Assembly (NCBI GenBank): GCA_940671915.1
Contig: CALNVZ010003432.1
Span: 3,500,201 to 3,564,200 of the forward strand
Direction: 5' to 3'
Source of the DNA: Paracentrotus lividus
Lineage: Eukaryota; Echinodermata; Echinoidea; Camarodonta; Echinidae
Length of the DNA stretch: 64,000 nucleotides
The translations under genes and the position numbers were made by a program. How positions within the stretch are numbered: the stretch's first letter is position 1; every line of letters begins with the position of its first letter. The notes below the pieces were generated by a model. That model had not been told where the DNA came from and did no database searches. It saw only the letters and a program-made list of their open reading frames with translations. Positions 45,111 to 58,020 of this stretch are shown here, one piece after another.

Positions 45111-47779
45111 ATACTGTATTTTAACTAATGAGAATTATCCAATGGTATAGCTTTGTGAATGACGGTCCAACGAAGGTTAACAGCACTCCTCATTTCGATT
45201 TAATCACCAGACGACAAGAAAGATGCAAAATATTTGAAAGGATAAGTTCATGCCGCTAATTAGGGATCTTAGATTTAAGCATGCTTCACTTAGACGCGCC
45301 GTACTGAAATAAAAGATTAGTCAATTCCTCTTTAGAATGATAATAATCGATTTTTATGTAAAAACCCGATGAAAAGTTAGGTTATTGCCCTGCTCTAATC
45401 ACACTCTCTTTTAGCCGCCTCCTCCAGAACTCTTCAACAAAACTTGAATACCCCGTCTGAATTTCACCAATTTGCATTATTAATTTGTACATTTGGGCGT
45501 AACATGATTCCTCAATTTATTTGTCTGGTTTGGTTTATTTCCAGTTCAAACTCCCTTTTCTCCTTGTAAATACTTGTACTACTTTCACATATTTTGTCTA
45601 AAGTTATTTTTCAAGCAATAAGATCAGGATAAAGTGACTTATATCTATGCATATGCATATGGACGAAAATACAATAGGGCAAGTCAACTAAATTTAGTTT
45701 TGTTTAAAGGAAGAAATATTTAGAGTACCTGAAATGGTTTTTTGAATTGTGGAGCACTTGCAAGTTTAGGCTACTCTTCCATATGAAATGACCATCTTTT
45801 TTTCCAAGAAATGTAAATTTTGTTTATGTTCATTCAATATATTATCAGATACAAGTTCTTATTCGCGTTTCTTTTGCCTTTGAAACAATCATTTTCGTAA
45901 GAACATTGGAAAACGGGCAATCGCGATTTTTGAGAGCTTCGAAAATGAAGTCATAAAGGTATCAAACCATTTAAAATGAATAATTTCGTCTTCATTGGTG
46001 ATTGTCGTCAAACCTTCCACCAATTATGTTTATCTCTACACTTTTATAACCTCTTTGGCATCCTCTTCACAAGAAGGATTGTTTTTCTTAAGTATTGTAC
46101 TTGAGAAGCTGTTGATTAAGTATGGTCCTCAGGGGTTGTTCAGGCTTCTGAGGTAGCCCATACTCCACGGTGCTTGACAGAGATTCAATTATAGAAATTA
46201 ACCTTGACTTCACTGTCACATGAGACGCAATATAACACCGTTCAAGTGCTGCTTAAAGCCCTCGTCACACTGCGTCGAGACAGACTTAAATTGGACAAAT
46301 TAGACCCACCTTGCCAGCCGCAATCTCTATAGTTCAGGCTGGTGTGGGGGTAGGAGTTTGGGGGTTTTTTACACCCCAAAACGAGTGTAAGTGACGTGCT
46401 AACCTTGAAAAAGCTCGCAGGAAAAGTGATCGATAAGAGAAGTCAGTGGCGGAAATAAAACGCCACTTCTTTCTCCAACGAATGTAGGCGCTTTAGAACT
46501 GATGCAATAATCGTTTAAGACGGCGGTGGAATATTGAAAATACCGATATTCTATCTCATCTTGAGCTTCAATAAATTGTAATAGTAATACATCTAGTGAA
46601 TAAACAGGATTCATTATATCATCCAATACTGAAAATGCTTTTACTCAAACTTTCTTAATCCCAATACTGTATTGATTGGCGTTGCGAATTAAACTATATA
46701 CAACTTGACATGATACATGATTTAAAAGTGCAATGGGTATATAATTATGACAGAATGATGACAGCCTTGATGAAAATCTTTTCTTAGATTCTGATAATAA
46801 TTTTTGGAAAACTGCAAAGGTAGTAGATGAAGAATGAAAAACACCTCTGACTGGAATCGAACTGTAATCTCTCGTCGAGGACGCATCATTCCTTGTAACT
46901 ACAATTATTCCCCTTTCGTTCTTGTTCTTTGTTCTCCCGAATTTCCAAATTTTTTTATGTAAAACTCTCTTAATACTTTTATCTATTAAGTTAATCATTG
47001 TTAGAAAAAATATAGATACTTAAGTGTTCCTCGCACACACTCTAAAATAGGATTAATCCGCATCCTTGTCTAGGGCTGTTACGTCCTATCCTATTTGCTG
47101 GAACCAAAACTTATGAGAATTAATTGTCGTACAGTGCTTCGTATAAAATTATGGAGGGGGAAGAGCAACACAACTTTACTTCGCTACATGTTCACTTACT
47201 TATACTTATTACTTGTTGCGCACGAATGAGGAGGAGAGCGCAGCGATAAGAGGATTCCCCGTCATGAACTACTTTGTGAAATCTGTAAGGTTCCTAAATT
47301 ATATTCGCTTTTTGAAAAACAAAAGGGCCTTAATCGAGATTTGATTTTGTATTGTATTAAAAGCCTTCTAGCTCTCACATCATTGGTGAGCGGGGTTTTC
47401 TTTCTTCGAATCAAGCTGGATAAAAAATGACTCCGGGGCGCAGGTTTTGGGATGTGAGATACACCATCAGCGGGCTATTCTTTTGATCAGCGGGAGCAGC
47501 TAATTGGATTCCATTTCATTACTTTGCTGTAATGATAGCATGAGTCATTATAACATGATGATGTTTCGCATGTAGACAATGTCACTGTTCGACCATAAGC
47601 TTCGGCCTGGTTATTATCAGAATGTAAAGTGACAACAAAATGATGGAGGCATAAGATACGGAAAAAAAAAAGGAAAGTGAGATGGGGAAATGAGAGATGG
47701 TCGAGGGCAGAGTGATGGAGGCTAACAGAAGAGTAAAACGAGGCTTCGAGAGGAAGAACGAAAACGAAAATAGAAGAGA

Positions 47780-47866
47780 GAAGGGGGGGGAGAGAAGCAG
47801 AGAGAGAGAGAGAGAGAGAGTTGGGAGAGAGAGAGACGAGAAGAGAGAGAGAGAGGAGAGAGAAAT
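47780..47866. repeat. GA microsatellite, copy B
   Basis: Counterpart of 29,135-29,212, interrupted and shorter. Confidence 0.9.
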
Positions 47867-50596
47867 TAAGGAGAGTGATATATAACCAGAGGGGAGTTCT
47901 AAGTTTTTTTGCATTTTCAACATTTTTCAGGTATTGTTTCAAACTGACTGGGGGAATATTGTTCAAGATTACTGGATGAATTATAATTAAAGACGAGTAA
48001 CCGATCATGGCGACTATTTATTTTGTTTTATCATCTAAATAATTATTTAAACCACAAGAACTTTTATGATGATATAACACTAAGTAAAGCACATGCATAA
48101 CTCGTACAAAAAAAACCTAAAAGTTTTTGTTGGCATTTTAAAACGAATGGCCCTATTAAATAGAACGACGATAAACATTTCAAATAACAGTAAAATCAAG
48201 AAATAAGGCAAAATATTCGGGCAGTACTATGTCACTTGAATCATTTCCTTCAATGCCTTTTACCCTAGCACCCAGGGTAACATGTAGCTAATGCACAACA
48301 AGACACTAAAATCCTGGACAATTAAATTGGACCTCAATTAACTCCCTGTCCGGACAATTATCAATTCCTTTATAACCTAATTCTTATTTGACGTCATATT
48401 TTTCCATCATGCCACAAACCCTCTTAACACATTGAGCGTAATCATGATGTAATTTTTACGCTTTCAACACGGTTTGAATCTGAATTTACGGTCCTATAGC
48501 CAGGAACATGAGTCACATGTTTTTGGTCAGTGGTAATTTATCCGAGGAGGTCATCTAGAGAATCTCTTTTTGGATGTTTATGAACGTTCTATGATGTAAG
48601 CCTATAATACGAGATTTATTCTTGTTTTTTTGGACATCTTAATTCAGCGTTTCTCTGTGACTATAAAACGCTTTATTAACATAAATTAAGGAAATATTGA
48701 ATGAGTTTGGAGGCGAATCCGTTACTCTCGCTTGACAAATGAAAATACAAAGTCATGGGGGGGGGGGTGGAGTGAATTCCCTAATGTGGCCCATGTAGCC
48801 ATGGGGCGAGCGGGGTTGGAAATTCATTGTGGCAAGGATTGGGTGAAAACAAGAATATTCTTTATACTTCATCCTGAAGTTTTGCAACAAATTTCTTGGA
48901 AAAGTTCGCTTCAACGTCATCATCCTCTTCAATATCAGGACTAACATAATTTCCACCGCGAGGCTTTCCGGAACAGGCTTGTCTGACTAGGTAACGACGG
49001 TTGGTCAGATATCGTGGTTTTGTTTTTTTTGTTTTTTTGTTTCTTTTAAATTTATATTAATATTTTTAAAATGTTTTTTTTGCCCCTGTATGGCTAAACA
49101 TGGATTTTCTAGCTCCATGTAGGCGTGTAATCAATTGCTCAGATAACTTGCTCGGTCCCGTTGTCTCGTCTAAGATGAAGGGTTTTTTATATTACAAGGA
49201 TTAAATTTGATCGCCGGAGGTTATGGATAGGGAAAGAATCGATGTCGGGATAAGATATAAAATCCTTTTACGATTAAAATGTAAATATAAACCTAAAATT
49301 CGAATTCAAGGATTTCGATTTTAAATCAAACATAGATTGATCCCTATCTACCACCCACTCGGAAATTTTTATTTGGATCCTGTAATTTAGAGTGTATGTA
49401 GGCTGGGGTAAGATTTTGTGTTTGGGTTTATGGTAGGGTTTAATATGAAGGGTTAAGGTTGAATTCGATTAATGTTTCATACAATATTGTGTTCGCATAT
49501 ATTTTGACGTTTAAGATCGGATCAAGTGATCACCTAAAAACATGGAACGAAACAATTATGTTACATCTGAGATTGTTAAATTAACAAAATATAACGATTA
49601 CTATCCATATTAAGGTTCTTCAAGCCCATCGAGATTGCCTATGTCTTTGTAATATTTTTCCTTGATGATATGCATCTTACGGATGACACACTATAAGTCT
49701 GATAAGGATCCATTAAGTAAGGAAATAATCATCATAGTTCTTTAATAATTGTTTATAATGTAACGACTATTAGTCAGTGAAGTCAATATCGAAGAAATTG
49801 GTCGGTGGAATACGGCTTTTCCCTGGAATCTTCTTGCTACGGTCGTCAGCCCCTACCAAGAAACAACAATTATTAGGTATCTCCGTAATTATACTATCAA
49901 TCTTTAGGACAATGCACATGTAATTACTATTATGTTATAGGCTAGGTCCACGACAACTTATAAGAAACGTATGAATTTTCATTCACACCCTTCAAACTTT
50001 GTATATCTCTATCTTGATTTTATATTGTGCAACATCTCAAATCATCTTATGATATGTTTGGATTGATAAAATGTTTTTCAAATGTTCAATTACATTTGTA
50101 GAATAACGTTCGAATCTTTAATATCTTTGGACATGGGTGATTGTGCAAACTCATATTCGGCTGCGTTTAATTTGATAAGTTCACTTGGTAACTTTACGAT
50201 TAACTGTATTTTATAATCAATTTGCTCTGAAAAATAAGTTTTAATAATCTTATTCACTGTATAGGCGTGGAGCAAACAACACCTCAGTACTTTTTAGAAT
50301 AAAAAGTGTGGGTCCTATTGTTTATTCAATCATTTACAACGGCCGGATCGTCAGTTAAAATTTTAAATTTTTTTAAACTTTAATTTTCCAAATGGCGTGT
50401 TTCTTTTTGCTTTTATAAAATATGAATGTTAAAATATAACTTGGTTATTTTTACTTGCATTTTTTAATGCTTTCCATTTAAAAAATGTTTTGTCATAATA
50501 TTTTTATACAGCATTATTCGTTTTTGTTATCTGGTTGGCGCCTGCATACATAAAACAGACACTACACGATACATCGATTAGAACTTTTTACCACAT

Positions 50597-51061
50597 TTAG
50601 AGTAGTGTCCGCTTTTTTGCAGGCAAAAATATTAAATTTCTAGTTTTTGATACGGATATAGTATATACTAATGACTAAAATCTTCCACAACTGATTAAGC
50701 TTCAAATGTGTATGTTTTTGTCATTATACTTGCGTTTATAAAAGTCCATTTCCTATTTTTTCGAACCTCGAAAAATATACGTACGGTGCCAACCGCTTGA
50801 CCGTTTAGCGCAGCAGAATAATGCCGCTGATAGCCGTGTGTATATTGCTGTGTGTGGTCCGTGCTGCACGCGCTGTAATATCAACGATGTTTGATGGAGA
50901 GCTGGTCAAGATTGGAGTAGATTTTCGTTTCATATTAACTGATGCTAGGCAACCTATGAACAGTAAGATTGAATACACAGTATATGGTTGTTCATATTTC
51001 TAAGTTATGCAAGTTGCATTAGTTTTTCGCAATTTGTGAAAAAGGACGACACTACCTTTAA
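50597..51061. mobile_element. TTAA-flanked element, copy B
   Basis: Counterpart of 31,957-32,415. The right end GACACTACCTTTAA is intact, while the left end has lost the TTAA and one base of the terminal repeat. Confidence 0.75.
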
Positions 51062-53199
51062 GCACAGACTTACACTGATATCAATCATAAGATTGATCGT
51101 ATATCTTTTATGTTACAGGGTAATGGTGTATGAGACAATCATTATGTAGGCTGCACGTTGTCATGTAATGCTTATATCATGGATAGACTCTGACCATGTT
51201 AAATCTTGGAATGTTAGGTCGTGCTTCTCCGTGTAATTGAATAATTCAATGCAATTTCAATATTAGTGAGAGATCGGTTTGTCCTGTCTTGGTCTCAGTT
51301 TTTGTCACTCGTATGATGCATGTATTAGATGCATGCCCTTTGGTTAAGTATTCAGGCCCTGAACCCTTCCCGATAGACTTTAAAGCGTATAATTCATTGT
51401 TGCCTATAACTGCAACTACATGTTTCCAATTTCTCTCTTAGAATTTCGGTAAGGCAAAAAAAAAATCAAAAATACAATTAAAAAAAAAAAAAAATCAATT
51501 CAATCATCATTATATTATCGGGGACAAAACCAGTCAGTCACTGAATTTTAACGGCCTAATTGGTTAAAATGAGGAAATATAACCTGCGGATTAAACTTTT
51601 TTTTGAGGATTTTTCAATGCGATTTTTAATCGCACATAAAAAATTTATTCTACTCGATTTTCTTAGCAATATTTAATGCACTGAATTGAATGATCTCTTG
51701 AGTATGTTACGTTATACAAATCAACATAATTCGTGTTCAATTATGTATATAATATATATAACAAATTTTCTACTCCATAACTTTTATTCTGCTTTCGTAA
51801 ATTTAGTGTTGTGTTAGATTGTTTTCTTTTCCTCCCTTCAAAATTGGTTTCTCGTCCTCATGGTATCGTATATTATGAAATGGAAACCTTCTTATAACCG
51901 CATTTTACCTATTCAGTCTTTTTTATTTGTATTCATAAAGGTCCTAGCGGTGATCATTTCATAATGTAGGTGGGGTGAAAAATAAGCGAATTGCTCAACA
52001 CGTTCCGAGATGCGGTTCCATCAACATGGTCACAGAAATGAGCAGGGAAGAAAGCTTTGACCAAACCCGTTATTTTGTTTAAAGTCAAGTCAGTCACACG
52101 TTGTACCACCCGGCTTATGACCGCGCGATGGAGCTACAAAGTGAGCCACTGCTATTATTATCCGCGATAATGTGACTTAATCATATCGAATTGGTCCGGT
52201 TTGTGTTACTCCCGCCAGTGTGGCTAAAAGGTAAGTGCGTATATTTGTATCAGATCCAATCTTGCCAAATATTACTACTCTTCTTCTATGCTGGTATAAT
52301 CAAGAGAGAAGAATGGATATTGTATTCGTGGTGGCGTTGGAATGTTTCGCTTCCATGCAATGCATCGTCAAGGCGGTTTGATTTAATTCCATATCCGTGT
52401 CATGGCTCACATGACCACGGAACGCACAAATCCGATCAACCGTTTGGGGTAGATGACGTCATAGAACACGGGCGACATAATTGACAGGGCGTACCTAGGT
52501 GGGGGGGGGGGGAAGAGTCGTCCTAGGTGGGGGGGGCTGAGTGCCTGAAGGCATGGAAGGAAGAAGGATAGAAATCAAAGGAGGAAGTAAAGCTGTCGCC
52601 CCTAAAAAACACAACAACAACGATCAAACAAGCAAATACACATTAACACGACGCAGCACGCCTAGGCGCCCCTAGCAAAAAAAGAAGAAGAAAAAAGCGG
52701 AGTAGAAATAGACGAGCGAGCCGATTGACCCCTATCCTTACCCTATGCTGATACACGAATGACTCTTTGATGGCCGGAGGCCAAAAAAAAATGAACACCC
52801 CCCCCACCCCCACCCCCGCCACCCCCCCCCCAGCTTTATAGGTCGGCCAGCGTGACGTGAAAAATTTAGTCTACCTCTTAGCTCGCCGGTGTAACGGAAC
52901 AAAAATTTGGGTGTACGCAAAATCTGAAATTCCGAATTTTGGCCCCCCCGCTGTAATTGAAATCGCTGGATCCGCCACTGCACGCATGCGTGCACATGCA
53001 AAACGCTACATAAATCACACACCACCTGAACACTCGATGTATATTATTATTTTGTTTTCGATTTAAAAGTTTTGCTATCTTACGTAGATATGAACGAGTT
53101 TAGCAAATAGGCTTATTTGGTTTTTATCACTCTCTCTCCCGTCCTTCTTTCGCTCTATTATATATATTTTTTTTTTTTGGGGGGGGGGGGGGCGGCCAT

Positions 53200-53244
<45 letters not shown>

Positions 53245-54319
53245 CCCCTCTCTCTTTTCCTCTTTTCTTCACTATCTTGCTCATTTATTTGTGTTATAGG
53301 CCTACGTTATTGCTATCATGAAAATGAAAAATAATGTGCTATTTACGTGCTTCATTATGTAGATATGTTAAAAGCTTAGATGAAGCCATATTTTTTTTGT
53401 GTAATAATTTGCTTTAGTGTCCTCTTTTCAACTCTTCCTTCCAATATTGTTATTTACACACTCCCCCCCCCTCTCTCTCTTCATCCATGTGTAACAATTT
53501 GCTTTAATTATCATCTGTTTTCAGCTTCTTTCTCTCAAAGCTCAAAGCTATTAACTTTCAAAATCAATCCAAGACATTGGTCGTACAAATTTGTCTCCTT
53601 ATTCCTTTCTTCCCCTTCTTCCTCTTCTTTTTTCTTTTTCTTTTGAACAAATAAGTATTTCGATGGTATGCATGCATGCAGCCGTTTCACAATTATGGTT
53701 ACATATTTCTCGCCTCAAGACTCACCTGTAAGTTCTAATCCGGCGTGCCAATGTTTTCTTTCTGACTGGATAAAAATTAGTTCACTTGATCAATGTTGAC
53801 CAAACTTGACTGAAGAAACTGTTTGTATTGATGTATAACCAACAAATGCATGAGGGCTTCGTGAAGAGAAAATATTGACGTGAAAACTATTCTAAATAAT
53901 ATATATATTTTGAGATTAATCAAAAAAAGTTGGGTATGTTAAACAAAATTCAATCGATCTATCAAAGAAGTGATTCTTCGTAAAACCAGGATAACTCTCT
54001 CTACCCCTTTCAGCAAATGTGTTTACCATGACTATACAGACATCCAGCGAACAATATTAAGTTAATTTGGTATATTGTAATTATGATACACGCAGAATTG
54101 TAGCATTGTTATCTGCTATGTTACGTCTGGGTGAATGTATAGTATATTATGTTTGTACTGCTAGCTTTTATTTTTTTTGAACATTTTCGAGGGCATTCGA
54201 AGCGAAAAGCCGCTCAGTTTGAAACAAACTAAATCTCTCTTCTACGTTGCTAAGTCCCAAAAGTAGGCAATACCGATTATGAGAAGTACACATTTTTCAT
54301 ATGAAGATAGACCGTATCA

Positions 54320-55278
54320 GTAATCTCCACGGAGGGACAAACTCCCTGGGGACCAACTCCCGGAGGACAGCTCCCCAGAGACACTTCCCGCCGCAGGACA
54401 TCTCCCCGGAGGACAGGTCCCGAGGACCAATGCCCACGGAGAACATCTCCCCCGATGAAAACTCCCCCGGAGGACAGTACACAGATGACATATACTCCGA
54501 GTACAACTCCCCGGAGGACAATCCCTGGAGGACAACTCCCGCGGAGGTCAGCTCCCTGGAGGACAACTTCCCCCGGGGGACAACTCCCCCGGAGGAACAA
54601 CTCCCGCAGGAAAGTCCCCCGGACGATAACTCACATTCTGGAGAACAGATCCACAATGCACTCGTAAATTTTTGTGAATTTTTCTGTTTTGATAATAAAA
54701 ATGTGTGTTTCTCGTTTAAACTTTTGCGCACTTTCTAATGTTTAGGGTGTGATTAAATTATTAATTAAAGCTTATTATGCGTGGCTCACCCCCCCCACTG
54801 AAGACGACTGAGATATGTAGGCAACTCAGCCCTTCGTGCTCTTTTTACTCCTGTAGCTTATTTAAGATCCCCATTCAGCATCCTTCCTTTTTTCAAACAT
54901 TTCTTTTATTTTTTGCATTTTCATCCAATTTTCCTTTTTCTGAGGGGTCCATTTCGTGGGTACTCTCTGAATCTGCCATGACTTACAACCTTTTGAGGGA
55001 CGGAGTAGCCATTCATAGATAGATTCATAGATACTATAAAGCATCATTAAAGGTGAGGGGAGATGTATCCGGTGGGAGTTGTCCTTGGGGGGAACTGTCC
55101 TGCGGGGAGATGTCCTGCCGGGGGAGTTGTCGTGCTGGGGAGTTGTCCTCCAGGGGAGTTGTCCTCCGGGGGGGGGGAGCTGTACTCCGGGGGACTCGTC
55201 TTGGGGGGGGACCTGTCCTGGGGGAGATGTCTGGCGGGGGAGTTGTCCACCGGGGAGCTGTCTGCGGGGGAGATGTCC
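54320..55278. mobile_element. TU-like element with tandem-repeat arms, copy B
   Basis: Counterpart of 35,715-36,690. Left-arm units at 54,320-54,640 and inverted right-arm units at 55,065-55,278 carry many indels. The core frame of copy A is broken here. Confidence 0.75.
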
Positions 55279-55384
55279 TAGAACCGGCGATAGCCCCACT
55301 TTGCCCACTTTTGTGTAGGCGTTCTACGAAGCTCTATACTTATAGCCCGTTCTTCACGTGGATTTCTTTTTTCTTCATAATTAT

Positions 55385-55672
55385 ATGCGATCGATCGCAT
55401 GTCATACAGGTCATGTTGACCTTTGTGAAAGCCTGTTGATTGATGCTTTTCGCAAATAGCTCTGTCTTGTTGCAGGCGATGGCTGGGCAAACAGGGAGAG
55501 GCCTGTTAATTGTTTTAATGCCATCTGTCCATCTCAGTTTCTGTCTGGCCATATAATTATATAGATTGTTATTACTAAAGCCGGAGTATTTGGTCATCCA
55601 CCGTCTAATGATTAAGCGTATCTCATTTGCTGGTTTTTCTCGAAAGGTGCATAAGTTAGTTGGCCTACTCAC
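55385..55672 (-). pseudogene. LINE C-terminal tail, copy B
   Basis: Counterpart of 36,816-37,079. RQKLRWTDGIK is still readable on the minus strand, after which a frameshift changes the reading frame. Here a single frame also covers the upstream part through REKPANEIRL, which shows that indels differ between the copies. Confidence 0.6.
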
Positions 55673-55682
55673 TTAAAGTACG

Positions 55683-56952
55683 CAGTGGCGTATCTAGGGT
55701 CAAGTGCGGCCCGGGCTAAATGTTGATATGCGCCCCCCCCCCCCCGGTCTACTCGCAGTTCTGCTCAACATTTGTTTTAGTTTATTTGTACAGTGTATAT
55801 ATAACATTTACCGCAGATCTGGGATGATCTGCTGTCCATACATCATGCACGTAGTTATAATTTCTATTTTTCTACAAACAAGTTTGATTTTTCGAGCGCG
55901 AAGCGCGAGCGTGGAAAATTTTGAGTTCTTGAACCACTCGAAATCTTGCATTTAAGAATCATTGAATACAGATTTCGTTATCAATGGAGGTACAATAAAC
56001 AAATTCTTAAACCTTCGGGGTGTCAAAAGGCCAATTGCACAAATTGTTATGGGAGTTTGTATGATCGGATTCTTTTAAGGTTAGAAAATAATAATTCTAA
56101 ACTTTTTTGGGGGGTCTCCTCGAATAATTTTAAAACCTAATAAAAACATTGCGAGGCGAAGCGCGAGCGAAAAATTCTAGGCTCTAACTTAAATAAACTT
56201 GGACCATGCAGGTCTTAATACCGAATGGTCATAAATTGGAATAAAGACAATTGACATGAAGAGGGTTAATGGAAGCTATAAAAAGGAAGAAAGGCAGCTA
56301 GAAAAAGCACGGAAGTAAAAAAACAAAATCTTTTTACGTCAGAGGGACTTTGATGTTTTATTCCGAAGCAAAGGGGGTGGGTGGGGGGGCAAATTGATCT
56401 AAAATTTGAGGCCGCCATATTGATCTTAACATTAAAGGGGGCTCCAATTAAATCGTAACCCAGGGGATGTCAAATCGGTCTTAAAATTCAATTAATAGGG
56501 CATATAAATTTATCTTAACCTTTTTAGAGGGACGCTAAATTGAAGTTACAGGGCAGTCGATGTTGATCTTCAATCTGGCCTATACAGGTGCGCATAAATT
56601 GACGCCGAAACGCAAGAAGTTACTAAACCTAGAAATTGACTAGAAAACTTTGGGGCGCCAAAAAGTTAACTTAGTGGTGCTGATGTAGGGGGGGGGGGCA
56701 AATTTGAACGGGAGGGAAATGGTTCAACCATTTCCCATGTGGACACCGTCCCTTTTTTCTTCCTCCTCCCCTTCTTTCTTTTTCTTTTCATTTTTTTTCT
56801 TCTTTTCTTTTTTCCTTCTCTGCTTTTTTCTTTTTTTTCCCTTACGCAATATTTACTCTTTTGGTCCGCCATCTGCAATGAAACAGACTCTTTTATACGC
56901 CCAGTGCATGGACGTGCCCCACTTGCCCATCTTTCCCCCCTCTTAGTATTAC
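55683..56952. mobile_element. hAT element, copy B, right end degraded
   Basis: The left end CAGTGGCGTATCTAGGG is intact at 55,683. The right end expected near 56,952 reads TAGTATTACGCCTCGAAG in place of the inverted repeat, and the 8-bp duplication is not recognisable. Confidence 0.7.
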
Positions 56953-57430
56953 GCCTCGAAGCCTCCTTTTAGAAGAATACCAGGCCATTGTTTCTCAGAT
57001 AATAACGGCTCGGGGTTTAGTGAAAGTAGGGAATGGAAAAGGAATATATTTGAAATATTTGTAACAATATTATTTCATATATATTGATATTATATTAATT
57101 CAGTCTCTCATACGTATCTGTTTATAATCAATATACTTTGTTAGAGTCACTGTCGTCACTTGCCCTCGATAATGAATCCAAGTTTATGACATTGGCATTA
57201 TCAACCCAGCAGTGATCTCTCACTTAATGTTTGGTCCAGGAATGGATTCTCTATGAGTGTAAGCCTGGTGTATTGTGGATAAATACTCAGGACATGTGAA
57301 GCAGAGTATGAAGATAGAGATAATTGCCTGGCAGAGGCGCCTTAGGCCGTTGCCCGCATCTGATTGATTACCAGCGGTATGACCACAGTCTATAGCTAAT
57401 GATACAGAAGTTAAGGACTTTCTATGGCAC

Positions 57431-57846
57431 GAGGGGGTGATATGGCAAGCGCCGAAACGACTGGCTGTGAAAATTTGTGCTATACCAGCAAGATCATACG
57501 CTGCACTATCAAAACGAATGACACTTCGCTAATCTGCCAAGGGTGGTCAGGTATGATGGTATAAAAACAGTATAGCCCATAGTAAGAATTGATAGTAGGA
57601 GAAGGAGAGTGCATAAAGCGGCGAGAATAAGAGGATAGAGGAGAGAAGAGGAAGAGAGAGAGAGAGAGAGAGAGAAAGAGAAAGATAAGAAAGAAGAGAG
57701 AGAGAGAGAGAGAGAGGAGACAGGGGGGGGGTGTGGGTAAGAAGGCTCCAACCTCGAACCGGTTACGACAGCGTCAACTTGGGTATAGCGGAGTGGAGGA
57801 ATACAAAATGTAGTGACCCGGCAAAGTGCAATACATAGTATAATTC
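57431..57846. other. Sequence between copy B and the gap, GA-rich
   Basis: Includes an interrupted GA microsatellite at 57,650-57,720 ending in a G-run. No gene. Quality is probably low this close to the gap. Confidence 0.5.
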
Positions 57847-57871
57847 NNNNNNNNNNNNNNNNNNNNNNNNN
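57847..57871. other. Assembly gap (25 N)
   Basis: Exactly 25 N. A fixed small N block is commonly used for gaps of unknown or overfilled size, so the true distance between the flanks is not known. Confidence 1.
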
Positions 57872-57879
57872 GTATATTC

Positions 57880-57964
57880 AAGAGAGAGAGAGACACACAC
57901 ACATACACACACACATAAAGAGAAAGAGAGAGAGAGAGACACACACACACACACACACACACAT

Positions 57965-58005
<41 letters not shown>

Positions 58006-58020
58006 GAGAGAGAGAAAGGG
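57880..58020. repeat. GA / CA compound microsatellite
   Basis: Alternating (GA)n and (CA)n blocks, including ACACACACACATACACACAC-type stretches, immediately right of the gap. The repeat itself may have caused the assembly break. Confidence 0.95.

Larger units (their letters stand above)
38781..57430. repeat. Large direct duplication, copy B (indel-rich)
   Basis: This repeats copy A from end to end in direct orientation with no spacer. In the first ~150 bp I compared, the differences are almost all one- or two-base insertions or deletions, with very few substitutions. That pattern is typical of raw single-molecule reads and not of evolutionary divergence. Mobile-element ends intact in copy A are damaged here. 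The last ~600 bp align poorly, like a read end. It stops about 400 bp before the 25-N gap. Confidence 0.93.
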
